Of a stretch of DNA of 64,000 bases, positions 37,301 to 50,240 are shown in pieces; position 1 is the stretch's first letter; the number at the start of each line of letters is the position of its first letter. The DNA is from Phytoseiulus persimilis (taxonomy: Eukaryota > Arthropoda > Arachnida > Mesostigmata > Phytoseiidae), in assembly GCA_037576195.1 (NCBI GenBank), contig CM075103.1, positions 1 through 64,000 of the forward strand. Direction: 5' to 3'. A program made the translations under genes and the position numbers. Below the pieces are notes generated by a model. That model was given only the letters and a program-made list of their open reading frames with translations, made no database searches and was not told the origin of the DNA.

Positions 37301-40300
37301 ATGCCTCAGCCCAAGACTAAATTCCACAAGCATACATCAGCTCAAAGCTAAGACTAAATTTCGAAAACAGCCAACCTTAGCTCAAGGCTGAGGCTAATTT
37401 GCAGAAGCATGCCTTGGCTTTAGACTAAATTCCACAAGCATACATTAGCTCAACGCTAAGGCTGAATTCCAGAAGCATACATTAGCTCAAAGCTAAGACT
37501 AAATGCCAGAAGCATGCCTTAGCCCAATACTAAATTCCACAAGCAAACATCAGCTCAACGCTAAGACCAAATTTCAGAAGCATACATTAGCTCGAAGCTA
37601 AGACTAAATTTCGAAAACAGCCAACCTTAGCTCAAGGCTGAGGCTAATTTTCAGGAGCATGCCTTAGCTTAAGACTAAATTCCACAAGCATACATTAGCT
37701 CAACGCTAAGACTAAATTTCAGAAGCATACATTAGCCTGAGGCAAATTTTCAGAAGCATGCCTCAGCCTGAGACTAAATTCCACAAGCAAAAATTTGCTT
37801 AAGGCTAAGACCAAATTTCAGAAGCATACATTAGCTCAAAGCTAAGACTAAATTTCAGGAGCATGCCTTAGCCCAAGACTAAATTCCACAAGCATACATT
37901 AGCTTAAGGCTAAGACTGAATTTCAGAAGCATGCCTTAGCCTGAGGCGAATTTTCAGAAGCATGCTTTAGCCCAAAACTAAATTCCATAAGCATACATTA
38001 GCTCAAGGCTGAATTCCACAAGCATACATTAGCTTCAGGCTAAGACTAAATTTCAGAAGCATACATTAGCTCAAAGCTGAGACTAAATTTCAGAAGCATG
38101 CCTTAGCCTGAGGCGAATTTTCAGAAGCAGCACTCAGCCTAAGACTAAATTTCAGAAGCATGCCTTAGCCTGAGGCGAATTTTCAGAAGCATGCCTCAGC
38201 CTGAGACTAAATTCCACAAGCATACATTAGCTTAAGGCTAAGACCAAATTTCAGAAGCACACATTAGCTCAAAGCTAAGACCAAATTTCAGAAGCATGCC
38301 TTAGCCCAAGACTAAATTCCACAAGCATACATTAGCTTAAGGCTAAGACTGAATTTCAGAAGCATGCTTTAGCCTGAGGCGAATTTTCAGAAGCATGCCT
38401 TAGCCCAAAACTAAATTCCATGAGCATACATTAGCTCAAGGCTAAATTCCACAAGCATACATTAGCTTCAGGCTAAGACTAAATTTCAGAAGCATACATT
38501 AGCTCAAAGCTAAGACTCAATTTCAGAAGCATGCCTTAGCCCAAGACTAAATTCCACAAGCATACATTAACTTAAGGCTAAGACTAAATTTCAGAAGCAT
38601 ACATTAGCTCAAAGCTGAGACTGAATTTCAGAAGCATGCCTTAGCCCAAGACTAAATTCCATAAGCATACATTAGCTCAAGGCTAAATTCCACAAGCATA
38701 CACTAGCTTCAGGCTAAGACTAAATTTCAGAAGCATACATTAGCTCAAAGCTAAGACTAAATTTCAGAAGCATGCCTTAGCCTGAGGCGAATTTTCAGAA
38801 GCATGCCTCAGCCTAAGACTGAATTCCACAAGCCTACATTAGCTCAACGCTAAGACTAAATTTCAGAAGCATACATTAGCTCAAAGCTAAGACTCAATTT
38901 CAGAAGCATGCCTTAGCCCAAGACTAAATTCCACAAGCATACATTAGCTTAAGGCTAAGACTAAATTTCAGAAGCATACATTAGCTCAAAGCTAAGACTG
39001 AATTTCAGAAGCATGCCTTAGCCCAAGACTAAATTCCATAAGCATACATTAGCTCAAGGCTAAATTCCACAAGCATACATTAGCTTCAGGCTACGACTAA
39101 ATTTCAGAAGCATACATTTGCTCAAAGCTAAGACTAAATTTCAGAAGCATGCCTTAGCCTGAGGCGAATTTTCAGAAGCATGCCTCAGCCTAAGACTAAA
39201 TTCCACAAGCCTACATTAGCTCAACGCCAAGACTAAATTTCAGAAGCATACATTAGCTCGACGCTAAGACTAAATTTCAGAAGCATGCCTTAGCCTGAGG
39301 CGAATTTTCAGAAGCAGCACTCAGCCTAAGACTAAATTTCAGAAGCATGCCTTAGCCTGAGGCGAATTTTCAGAAGCATGCCTCAGCCTAAGACTAAATT
39401 CTACAAGCATACATTAGCTTAAGGCTAAGACCAAATTTCAGAAGCACACATTAGCTCAAAGCTAAGACCAAATTTCAGAAGCATGCCTTAGCCCAAGACT
39501 AAATTCCACAAGCATACATTAGCTTAAGGCTAAGACTGAATTTCAGAAGCATGCCTTAGCCTGAGGCGAATTTTCAGAAGCATGCCTTAGCCCAAAACTA
39601 AATTCCATAAGCATACATTAGCTCAAGGCTAAATTTCACAAGCATACATTAGCTTCAGGCTAAGACTAAATTTCAGAAGCATACATTAGCTCAAAGCGAA
39701 GACTCGATTTCAGAAGCATGCCTCAGCCCAAGACTAAATTCCACAAGCATACATTAGCTTAAGGCTAAGACTAAATTTCAGAAGCATACTTTAGCTCAAA
39801 GCTAAGACTGAATTTCAGAAGCAAGCCTTAGCCTAAGACTGAATTCCACAAGCATACATTAGCTCAAAGCTAGGGCGAATTTTCGGAAGCATGCCTTGGC
39901 CTAAGGCGAATTTTCAGAAGCATGCCTTAGCTTAAGACTGAATTCCACAAGCATACATTAGCTCAAGGCTACGACTAAATTTTCAGAAGCATGCCTTAGC
40001 CTAAGACTAAATTTCAGAAGCAAGCCTTAGCCTAAGACTGAATTCCACAAGCATACATTAGCTCAAAGCTAAGACTAAATTTCAGAAGCATACCTTAGCT
40101 TAAGACTAAATTCCACAAGCATACATTAGCTCAAGGCTAAGGCTAAATTTCAGAAACAGCCAACCTTAGCTCAAGGCTAAGGCTAATTTTCAGAAGCATG
40201 CCTTGGCCCAAAACTAAATTCCACAAGCATACATCAGCTCAACGCTAAGACTAAATTTCAGATGCATACATTAGCTCAACGCTAAGACTAAATTTCAGAT

Positions 40301-42206
40301 GCATACATTAGCTCAACGCTAAGACTAAATTTCAGAAGCATGCCTTAGCCCAAAACTAAATTCCACAAGCATACATCAGGTCAAGGCTGAATTCCACAAG
40401 CATACATTAGCTTCAGGCTAAGACTTAATTTCAGAAGCATACATTAGCTCAAAGCTAAGACTAAATTTCAGAAGCATGCCTTAGCCCAAGACTAAATTCC
40501 ACAAGCATACATTAGCTTAAGGCTAAGACTAAATTTCAGAAGCATACATTAGCTCAAAGCTAAGACTGAATTTCAGAAGCATGCCTTAGCCCAAGACTAA
40601 ATTCCACAAGCATACATCAGCTCAACGCTAAGACTAAATTTCAGAAGCAAGCCTTAGCCCAAGACCGAATTCCACAAGCATACATTAGCTCAAAGCTAAG
40701 GCGAATTTTCAGAAGCATGCCTTGGCCAAAGGCGAGTTTCCAGAAGCATGCCTTAGCCTAAGACTAAATCCCACAAGCATACATTAGCCTAAGGCGAATT
40801 TTCAGAAGCATGCCTTTGCTTAAGACTAAATTCCACAAGCATACATTAGCTCAAGGCTAAGACTAAATTTTCAGAAGCATGCCTTAGCCTTAGACTAAAT
40901 TTCAGAAGCAAGCCTTAGCCTAAGACTGAATTCCACAAGCATACATTAGCTTAAAGCTAAGACTAAATTTCAGAAGCATACCTTAGCTTAAGACTAAATT
41001 CCACAAGCATACATTAGCTCAAGGCTAAGGCTAAATTTCAAAAACAGCCAACCTTAGCTCAAGGCTTAGGCTAATTTTCAGAAGCATGCCCTAGCCTAAG
41101 GCGAATTTTCAGAAGCATGCCTTAGCCCAAGACTAAATTCCACAAGCACACATAAGCTCAACGCTAAGACTAAATTTCAGAAGCATACATTAGCTCAACG
41201 CTAAGACTAAATTTCAGAAGCATACATTAGCTCAACGCTAAGACTAAATTTCAGAAGCATGCCTTAGCCCAAAACTAAATTCCACAAGCATACATTAGGT
41301 CAAAGCTGAATTCCACAAGCATACATTAGCTTCAGGCTAAGACTAAATTTCAGAAGCATACATTAGCCCAAAGCTAAGACTAAATTTTGGAAGCATGCCT
41401 TGGCCCAAGACTAAATTCCACAAGCATACATTAGCACAAGGCTAAGACTAAATTCTCAGGAGCATGCCTCAGCCTAAGACTAAATTTCAGAAGCATACAT
41501 TACCTCAAAGCTGAGACTAAATTTCAGAAGCAAGCCACAGCCGAAGGCTAATTTTCAGAAGCATGCCTTAGCCTAAGACTAAATTCCACAAGCTTACATT
41601 AGCTCAACGCTAAGACTGAATTTAAGAAGCATACATTAGCTCAAAGCTAAGACTAAATTTCAGAAGCATGCCTTAGCCCAAGACTTAATTCCACAAGCAC
41701 ACATTAGCTCAACGCTAAGACTAAATTTCAGAAGCATGCATTAGCTCAAAGCTGAGACTAAATTTCAGAAGCATGCCTCAGCCTAAGACTAAATTCCACA
41801 AGCATACATTAGCTCAAGGCTAAGACTAAACTTCAGAAGCATGAATTAGCTTAACGTTAAGACTAAATTTCAGGAGCATGCCTTAGCCCAAGACTAAATT
41901 CCACAAGCATACATTAGCCCAACGCTAAGACTAAATTTCAGAAGCATGCCTTAGCCTAAGACTAAATTTCAGAAGCATGCCTCAGCCTAAGACTAAATTC
42001 CACAAGCATACATTAGCTTAAGGCTAAGACTAAATTTCAGAAGCATGAGTTAGCTTAACGATTAGACTGAATTTCAGAAGCATGCCTTAGCCCAAGACTA
42101 AATTCCACAAGCATGAATTAGCTTAACGCTAAGACTAAATTTCAGAAGCATACATTAGCTCAAAGCTGAGACTGAATTTCAGAAGCATGCCTCAGCCCAA
42201 GACTGA
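31384..42206 (+). repeat. 10.8-kb block, copy 2 of the 13.46-kb-spaced duplication
   Basis: It is collinear with 17,925-28,710, including the nested 377-bp, 1,035-bp and 4.5-kb-block structures. Relative to copy 1 it has an extra GGCGAA-type 31-mer near 35,866 and a different patch at 36,487-36,770. Elsewhere I saw scattered substitutions, such as GGCTTTAGAC at 37,428 against GGCTTAAGAC at about 23,932. The match stops at about 42,207, where copy 1 continues GAATTCCACAAGC but this copy reads GAATCCACAAAGC and enters the indel-rich region. Confidence 0.92.
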
Positions 42207-43815
42207 ATCCACAAAGCATACATTAGCTCAAAGCTAAGACTAAATTTCAGAAGCATAGCCTTAGCTCAAGGCTAAGACTAAATTTCAGAAGCATGCCTTA
42301 GCCTAAGACCAAGACTAAATTCCAGCATACATTAGCTCAACGCTAAGACTAAATTTCAGAAGCATACATTAGCTCAACGCTAAGACTAAATTTCAGAAGC
42401 ATGCCTTAGCCCAAGACTAAATTCCACAAGCATACATTAGCTCTCAAGGCTAAGACTAATTTCAGAAGCATACATTAGCTCAAAGCTAAGACTAAATTTC
42501 AAGCATGCCTTAGCCTAAGACTAAATTCCACAAGCCTTAGCTCAGGACCAAATTCCACAGCATACATTAGCTCAACGCTGAGACCAATTTCAGAAGCATA
42601 CATCAGCTCAAAGCTGAGACTAAATTTCAGGAGCAAGCCTTAGCCTGGGGCGAATTTTCAGAAGCATGCCTCAGCCTAAGACTAATTCCACAGCTACATA
42701 GCTCAAAGTAAGACTAAATTTCAGAAGCATACATGAGCTCAAAGCTAAGACTAAATTTCAGACGCATGCCTCAGCCTAAGACTGAATTCCTACAAGCATA
42801 AATTAGCTTAAGGCTAAGACTAAATTTCAGAAGCATACATTAGCTCAAAGCTAAGACTGAATTTCAGAAGCATGCCTTAGCCCAAGACTAAATTCCACAA
42901 GCATACATTAGCTCAACGCTAAGACTAAATTTCAGAAGCATGCCTTAGCCCAAGACGAATTCCACAAGCATTACATTAGCTCAACGCTAAGACTAAATTT
43001 CAGGAGCATGCCTTAGCCCAAGACTAAATTCCACAAGCATACATTAGCTTCAACGCTAAGACCTAAATTTCAGAAGCATGCCTTAGCCTAAGACTAATTT
43101 CAGAAGCATACATTAGCCTAAGGCGAATTTTCAGAAGCATACATCAGCTCAAGGCTAAGACTAAACTTCGAAAACAGCCAACCTGTAGCTCAAGACTGAG
43201 GCTAATTTTCAGAAGCATGCCTTAGCCTAAGACTAAATTCCACAGCATACATTAGCTCAACGCTAAGACTAAATTTCAGAAGCATTACATTAGCTCAAAG
43301 CTAAGACTGAATTTCAGAAGCATGCAATTCAGCCTCTAAGACTAAATTTTCCACAAGCATACAGTAGTAACGCTAAGGACTAAATTTCAAAAGATGCCTT
43401 AGCCCAAGACTGAATTCCACAAGCATACATAGCTAAAAGATCAACGACTAAATTCAGAAGCATCGAGCTCAAGCTAAGACTAAATTTCAGAAGCATTGCC
43501 TCAGCCTAAGACTAAATTCCACAAGCCTACATAGCTCAACGCTAAGGACCAAATTTCAGACGCATACATTAGGCTCAAAGCTAAGACTAAATTCGAAAAC
43601 AGCCAAACTTAGCTCAAGGATGAGGCTAATTTCAGAAGCATGCCTTAGCTTAGGACTAAATTCCAAAAGCATACTTAGCTCAAACGCTAAGGGACAAATT
43701 TCAGAAGCATGCCTTAGCCTGATGCGAATTTTCAGAAGCATGCCTCAGCCAAGACGAAATTCCACAAGCATACATTAGCTCAAAGCTAAAGACTAAATTT
43801 CAGAAGCAACATGAG
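42190..43815 (+). repeat. Indel-rich satellite patch
   Basis: Monomers are recognisable but many are off-length because of one- or two-base gains and losses, for example TTCCAGCATAC (42,331), ACTAATTCCACAGCTACATAG (about 42,680) and CATGCAATTCAGCCTCTAAG (43,321). Outside the middle domain monomer lengths are nearly always exact. The content corresponds to cleaner copies such as about 45,400-45,620 and 52,900-53,130. The only longer open frame in the window lies here because stops are lost to the indels. The indels may reflect unpolished consensus or real decay. Confidence 0.85.
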
Positions 43816-45360
43816 CTCAAAGCTAAGACTAAATTTCAGAAGCATGCCTTAGCCCAAGACTAAATTCCACAAGCACACATTAGCTTAAGCCTAAGACTAA
43901 ATTTCAGAAGCATACATTAGCTCAAAGCTAAGACTGAATTTCAGAAGCATGCCTTAGCCCAAGACTAAATTCCACAAGCATACATTAGCTCAACGCTGAG
44001 ACTAAATTTCAGAAGCATGCCTTAGCCCAAGACTGAATTCCACAAGCATACATTAGCTCAACGCTAAGACTAATTTCAGGAGCATGCCTTAGCCCAAGAC
44101 TAAATTCCACAAGCATACATTAGCTCAACGCTAAGACTAAATTTCAGAAGCATGCCTTAGCCTAAGACTAAATTTCAGAAGCATACATGAGCCTAAGGCG
44201 AATTTTCAGAAGCATACATCAGCTCAAGGCTAAGACTAAACTTCGAAAACAGCCAATGTTAGCTCAAGACTGAGGCTTAATTTTCAGAAGCATGCCTTAG
44301 CCTAAGACTAAATGCCACAAGCATACATTAGCTCAACGCTAAGACTAAATTTCAGGAGCATGCCTTAGCTCAACGCTAAGACTAAATTTCAGAAGCATAC
44401 ATTAGCTCAAAGCTAAGATCAAATTTCAGAAGCATGCCTTAGCCCAAGACTAAATTCCACAAGCATACATTAGCTCAACGCTAAGACTAAATTTCAGAAG
44501 CATACGTTAGCTCAAAGCTAAGACTAAATTTCAGAAGCATGCTTTAGCTCAAGACCAAATTCCACAAGCATACATTAGCTTAAGGCTAAGACTAAATTTC
44601 AGAAGCATACATTAGCTCAAAGCTAAGACTAAATTTCAGAAGCATGCCTTAGCTTAAGGACTGAATTCCACAAGCATACATCAGCTCAAAGCTAAGACTA
44701 AATTTCAGAAGCATGCCTCAGCCTGAGACTAAATTCCACAAGCATAAATTCGCTCAAGCTAAGACTAAATTTCAAGGAGCAAGCCTTAGCCTGAGGCGAA
44801 TTTCAGAAGCAGGCCTCAGCCTAAGACTAAATTCCACAAGCTTACATTAGCTCAACGCTAAGACTAAATTCCACAAGCATACATTAGCTCAAGGCTAATT
44901 CCACAAGCATACATTAGCTTAAGTCTAAGACTAAATTTCAGAAGCATACATTAGCTCAAAGCTAAGACTGAATTTCAGAAGCATGCCTAGCCCAAGACTA
45001 AATTCCACAAGCATACATTAGCTTAAGGCTAAGACTCAATTTCAGAAGCATACATTAGCTCAAAGCTGACACTACATTTCAGAAGCATGCCTCAGCCTTA
45101 GACTTAATTCCACAAGCATACATTAGCTTTAAGGCTAAGACGAAATTTCAGAAGCATACATTAGCTCAAAGCTAAGACTGAATTTCAGAAGCATGCCTTA
45201 GCCAAGACTAAATTCCACAAGCATACAGTAGCTCAGCGCTAAGACTAAATTTCAAAAGCATGCCTTAGCCTGAGGCTAATTTTCAGAAGCATGCCTTAGC
45301 TTAAGACTAAATTCCACAAGCATACATTAGCTCAACGCTAAGACTAAATTTCAGAAGCAT
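43816..45360 (+). repeat. 68-bp-dimer stretch with a sister copy at 50.4-51.5 kb
   Basis: It is mostly 37+31 dimers. From about 44,100 to 45,270 it matches 50,355-51,525 at offset about 6,256 (AATGTTAGCTC at 44,255 and 50,511). Compared with that copy it has around ten one-base indels, for example GAGGCTTAATTTT versus GAGGCTAATTTT, GCTCAAGCT versus GCTCAAAGCT, and GCATGCCTAGCC versus GCATGCCTTAGCC, but few substitutions. Confidence 0.82.
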
Positions 45361-45369
45361 ACATTAGCT

Positions 45370-46630
45370 CAAAGCTGAGACTAAATTTCAGGAGCGTGCC
45401 TTAGCTCAGGACCGAATTCCACAAGCATACATTAGCTCAACGCTGAGACCGAATTTCAGAAGCATACATCAGCTCAAAGCTGAGACTAAATTTCAGGAGC
45501 AAGCCTTAGCCTGAGGCGAATTTTCAGAAGCATGCCTCAGCCTAAGACTAAATTCCACAAGCATACATTAGCTCAAAGCTAAGACTAAATTTCAGAAGCA
45601 TACATGAGCTCAAAGCTAAGACTAAATTTCAGAAGCATGCCTTAGCCCAAGACTAAATTCCACAAGCACACATTAGCTTAAGGCTAAGACTAAATTTCAG
45701 AAGCATACATTAGCTCAAAGCTAAGACTGAATTTCAGAAGCATGCCTTAGCCCGAGACTAAATTCCACAAGCATACATTAGCTCAACGCTAAGACTAAAT
45801 TTCAGAAGCATGCCTTAGCCCAAGACTGAATTCCACAAGCATACATTAGCTCAACGCTAAGACTAAATTTCAGGAGCATGCCTTAGCCCAAGACCAAATT
45901 CCACAAGCATACATTAGCTCAACGCTAAGACTAAATTTCAGAAGCATGCCTTAGCCTAAGACTAAATTTCAGAAGCATACATTAGCCTAAGGCGAATTTT
46001 CAGAAGCATACATCAGCTCAAGGCTAAGACTAAACTTCGAAAACAGCCAATGTTATTCAAGACTGAGGCTAATTTTCAGAAGCATGCCTTAGCCTGAGAC
46101 TAAATTCCACAAGCATACATTAGCTCAACGCTAAGACTAAATTTCAGAAGCATACATTAGCTCAAAGCTAAGACTAAATTTCAGAAGCATGCCTTAGCCC
46201 AAGACTGAATTCCACAAGCATACATTGGCTCAAAGCTAAGACTAAATTTCAGAAGCATGCCTCAGCCTAAGACTAAATTCCACAAGCATAAATTAGCTCA
46301 AAGCTAAGACTAAATTTCAGGAGCAAGCCTTAGCCTGAGGCGAATTTTCAGAAGCATGCCTCAGCCTAAGACTAAATTCCACAAGCATACATTAGCTCAA
46401 CGCTAAGACTAAATTTCAGAAGCATACATAAGCTCAAAGCTAAGACTAAATTTCAGAAGCATGCCTTAGCCCAAGATTAAGTTTCAGAAGCATGCCTTAG
46501 CTTAAGACTAAATTCCACAAGCATACATTAGCCTAAGGCGAATTTTCAGAAGCATACATCAGCTCAAGGCTAAGACTAAATTTCGAAAACAGCCAACCTT
46601 AGCTCAAGGCTGAGGCTATTTTTCAGAAGC
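45370..46630 (+). repeat. 1.26-kb unit, clean copy of a 1.6-kb-spaced pair
   Basis: It matches 46,970-48,230 at offset 1,601-1,602 (AATGTTATT at 46,049 and 47,650; TGAGGCTATT at 46,611 and 48,213). Its first 0.7 kb also matches 52,900-53,620 at offset about 7,533. The monomer CCAATGTTATTCAAGACTGAGG lacks a normal left arm and is a good marker for this lineage. Confidence 0.85.
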
Positions 46631-46774
46631 ATGCCTTAGCCTAAGACTAAATTCCACAAGCACACATTAGCTCAACGCTAAGGCTAAATTTCAGAAGCAT
46701 ACCTTAGCTCAAAGCTAAAACTAAATTTCAGAAGCATGCTTTAGCCCAAGACCAAATTCCACAAGCATACATTA

Positions 46775-47190
46775 GCTAGCGATGTTTCAGAAGCATGCCC
46801 TCAGCCTAAGACTAATTCCACAGCATACATTAGCTCAAAGCTAAGACAATTTCAGGGCAAGCCTTAGCCTGAGGGCTAATTTTCGAGAAGCTGCCTTAGC
46901 GTAAGACAAATTCCACAAGCAGACAGTAGCTCAACGCGAAGACTAATTTCGAAGCATACATTAGCTCAACTGAGACTAAATTTCAGAGCGTGACCTTAGC
47001 TCGGACACAAATTCCACAAGCATACATTAGCTCAACGCTGGGACCAAATTTCAGGAAGCCCTACATCAGCTCACTAAGCTGAGACTAAATTTCAGGAGCA
47101 AGCCTTAGCCTGAGGCGAATTTTCAGAAGCATAGCCTCAAGCCTAAGACTAAATTCCACAAAGCATACATTAGCTCAAAGTAAGACTAAA
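46775..47190 (+). repeat. Second indel-rich patch
   Basis: It begins at a disrupted monomer TTAGCTAGCGATGTTTCAG (about 46,772) and continues with forms such as AAGACAATTTCAGGGCAAGCC and TCAACTGAGACTAAATTTCAGAGCGTGACC. The order of variants corresponds to about 48,570-48,980, with about two dozen small indels. Regular monomers resume near 47,190. Confidence 0.83.
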
Positions 47191-48230
47191 TTCAGAAGCA
47201 TACATGAGCTCAAAGCTAAGACTAAATTTCAGAAGCATGCCTTAGCCCAAGACTAAATTCCACAAGCACACATTAGCTTAAGGCTAAGACTAAATTTCAG
47301 AAGCATACATTAGCTCAAAGCTAAGACTGAATTTCAGAAGCATGCCTTAGCCCGAAGACTAAATTCCACAAGCATACATTAGCTCAACGCTAAGACTAAA
47401 TTTCAGAAGCATGCCTTAGCCCAAGACTGAATTCCACAAGCATACATTAGCTCAACGCTAAGACTAAATTTCAGGAGCATGCCTTAGCCCAAGACCAAAT
47501 TCCACAAGCATACATTAGCTCAACGCTAAGACTAAATTTCAGAAGCATGCCTTAGCCTAAGACTAAATTTCAGAAGCATACATTAGCCTAAGGCGAATTT
47601 TCAGAAGCATACATCAGCTCAAGGCTAAGACTAAACTTCGAAAACAGCCAATGTTATTTCAAGACTGAGGCTAATTTTCAGAAGCATGCCTTAGCCTGAG
47701 ACTAAATTCCACAAGCATACATTAGCTCAACGCTAAGACTAAATTTCAGAAGCATACATTAGCTCAAAGCTAAGACTAAATTTCAGAAGCATGCCTTAGC
47801 CCAAGACTGAATTCCACAAGCATACATTGGCTCAAAGCTAAGACTAAATTTCAGAAGCATGCCTCAGCCTAAGACTAAATTCCACAAGCATAAATTAGCT
47901 CAAAGCTAAGACTAAATTTCAGGAGCAAGCCTTAGCCTGAGGCGAATTTTCAGAAGCATGCCTCAGCCTAAGACTAAATTCCACAAGCATACATTAGCTC
48001 AACGCTAAGACTAAATTTCAGAAGCATACATAAGCTCAAAGCTAAGACTAAATTTCAGAAGCATGCCTTAGCCCAAGATTAAGTTTCAGAAGCATGCCTT
48101 AGCTTAAGACTAAATTCCACAAGCATACATTAGCCTAAGGCGAATTTTCAGAAGCATACATCAGCTCAAGGCTAAGACTAAATTTCGAAAACAGCCAACC
48201 TTAGCTCAAGGCTGAGGCTATTTTTCAGAA
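46970..48230 (+). repeat. 1.26-kb unit, second copy of the 1.6-kb-spaced pair
   Basis: It is collinear with 45,370-46,630. Its first 200 bp lie inside the indel-rich patch, and the rest is nearly identical to the first copy apart from one-base differences such as GTTATTTCAAG against GTTATTCAAG and CCCGAAGAC against CCCGAGAC. Confidence 0.83.
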
Positions 48231-50240
48231 GCATGCCTTAGCCTAAGACTAAATTCCACAAGCATACATTAGCTCAACGCTAAGACTAAATTTCAGAAGC
48301 ATACGTTAGCTCAAAGCTAAGACTAAATTTCAGAAGCATGCCTCAGCCTAAGACTAAATTCTACAAGCATACATTAGCTCAACGCTAAGACCAAATTTCA
48401 GAAGCATACATTAGCTCAAAGCTAAGACTAAATTTCGAAAACAGCCAACCTTAGCTCAAGGCTGAGGCTAATTTTCAGAAGCATGCCTTAGCTTGAGACT
48501 AAATTCCACAAGCATACATTAGCTCAACGCTAAGACTAAATTTCAGAAGCATGCCTTAGCCTGAGGCGAATTTTCAGAAGCATGCCTCAGCCTAAGACTA
48601 AATTCCACAAGCATACATTAGCTCAAAGCTAAGACTAAATTTCAGGAGCAAGCCTTAGCCTGAGGCTAATTTTCAGAAGTATGCCTTAGCTTAAGACTAA
48701 ATTCCACAAGCATACATTAGCTCAACGCTAAGACTAAATTTCAGAAGCATGCATTAGCTCAAAGCTAAGACTACATTTCAGAGCGTGCCTTAGCTCAGGA
48801 CCAAATTCCACAAGCATACATTAGCTCAACGCTGAGACCAAATTTCAGAAGCATACATCAGCTCAAAGCTGAGACTAAATTTCAGGAGCAGCCTTAGCCT
48901 GGGCGAATTTTCAGAAGCATGCCTCAGCCTAAGACTAAATTCCACAAGCATACATTAGCTCAAAGCTAAGACTAAATTTCAGAAGCATACATGAGCTCAA
49001 AGCTAAGACTAAATTTCAGAAGCATGCCTTAGCCCAAGACTAAATTCCACAAGGCACACATTAGCTTAAGGCTAAGACTAAATTCAGAAGCATACATTAG
49101 CTCAAAGCTAGGACGGAATTTCAGAAGCATGCCTTAGCCCAAGACTAAATTCCACAAGCAGACATTAGCTCAACGCTAAGACTAAATTTCAGAAGCATGC
49201 CTTAGCCCAAGACTGAATTCCACAAGCATACATTAGCTCAACGCTGAGGCTATTTTTCAGAAGCATGCCTTAGCCTAAGACTAAATTCCACAAGCATACA
49301 TTAGCTCAACGCTAAGACTAAATTTCAGAAGCATACGTTAGCTCAAAGCTAAGACTAAATTCCACAAGCATAGATTAGCCTAAGGCGAATTTTCAGAAGC
49401 ATACATTAGCTCAAGGCTAAGACTAAATTTCGAAAACAGCCAACCTTAGCTCAAGGCTGAGGCTAAATTTCAGACGCATGCCTTAGCCTAAGACTAAATT
49501 CCACAAGCATACATTAGCTCAACGCTAAGACTAAATTTCAGAAGCATACGTTAGCTCAAAGCTAAGACTAAATTTCAGAAGCATGCCTCAGCCTAAGACT
49601 AAATTCCACAAGCATACATTAGCTCAACGCTAAGACCAAATTTCAGAAGCATACATTAGCTCAAAGCTAAGACTAAATTTCGAAAACAGCCAACCTTAGC
49701 TCAAGGCTGAGGCTAATTTTCAGAAGCATGCCTTAGCTTGAGACTAAATTCCACAAGCATACATTAGCTCAACGCTAAGACTAAATTTCAGAAGCATGCC
49801 TTAGCCTGAGGCGAATTTTCGGAAGCATGCCTCAGCCTAAGACTAAATTCCACAAGCATACATTAGCTCAAAGCTAAGACTAAATTTCAGGAGCAAGCCT
49901 TAGCCTGAGGCTAATTTTCAGAAGTATGCCTTAGCTTAAGACTAAATTCCACAAGCATACATTAGCTCAAAGCTGACACTAAATTTCAGAAGCATGCCTC
50001 AGCCTCAGACTTAATTCCACAAGCATACATTAGCTTAAGGCTAAGACGAAATTTCAGAAGCATACATTAGCTCAAAGCGAAGACTGAATTTCAGAAGCAT
50101 GCCTTAGCCCAAGACTAAATTCCACAAGCATACAGTAGCTCAGCGCTAAGACTAAATTTCAAAAGCATGCCTTAGCCCAAGACTAAATTCCACAAGCATA
50201 CAGTAGCTCAGCGCTAAGACTAAATTTCAAAAGCATGCCT
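48231..50240 (+). repeat. 37/31-bp stretch with CGAAAACAGCC monomers
   Basis: About 48,230-48,720 recurs near 49,255-49,950 and again near 52,350-52,850. A milder indel zone lies at about 48,780-49,120 (CAGAGCGTGCC, GGAGCAGCCTTAGCCTGGGCG, CACAAGGCACAC). At 50,101-50,236 a single 68-bp dimer is duplicated exactly (CAGTAGCTCAGCGC at 50,133 and 50,201). Confidence 0.8.

Noticed and set aside
43556-43741. 61-codon open reading frame on the minus strand
   Set aside because: It lies wholly within indel-disrupted satellite, and its translation repeats LRHASEI because the DNA beneath repeats. Regular monomers carry stops in every frame, and the frame is open only because indels shifted it. It has no coding context or homology that I can recognise.
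46772-46800. Possible insertion junction at TTAGCTAGCGATGTTTCAG
   Set aside because: Only a few bases depart from the satellite, and recognisable monomers resume at once. No target-site duplication or foreign sequence is present. It is the start of an indel-rich patch.
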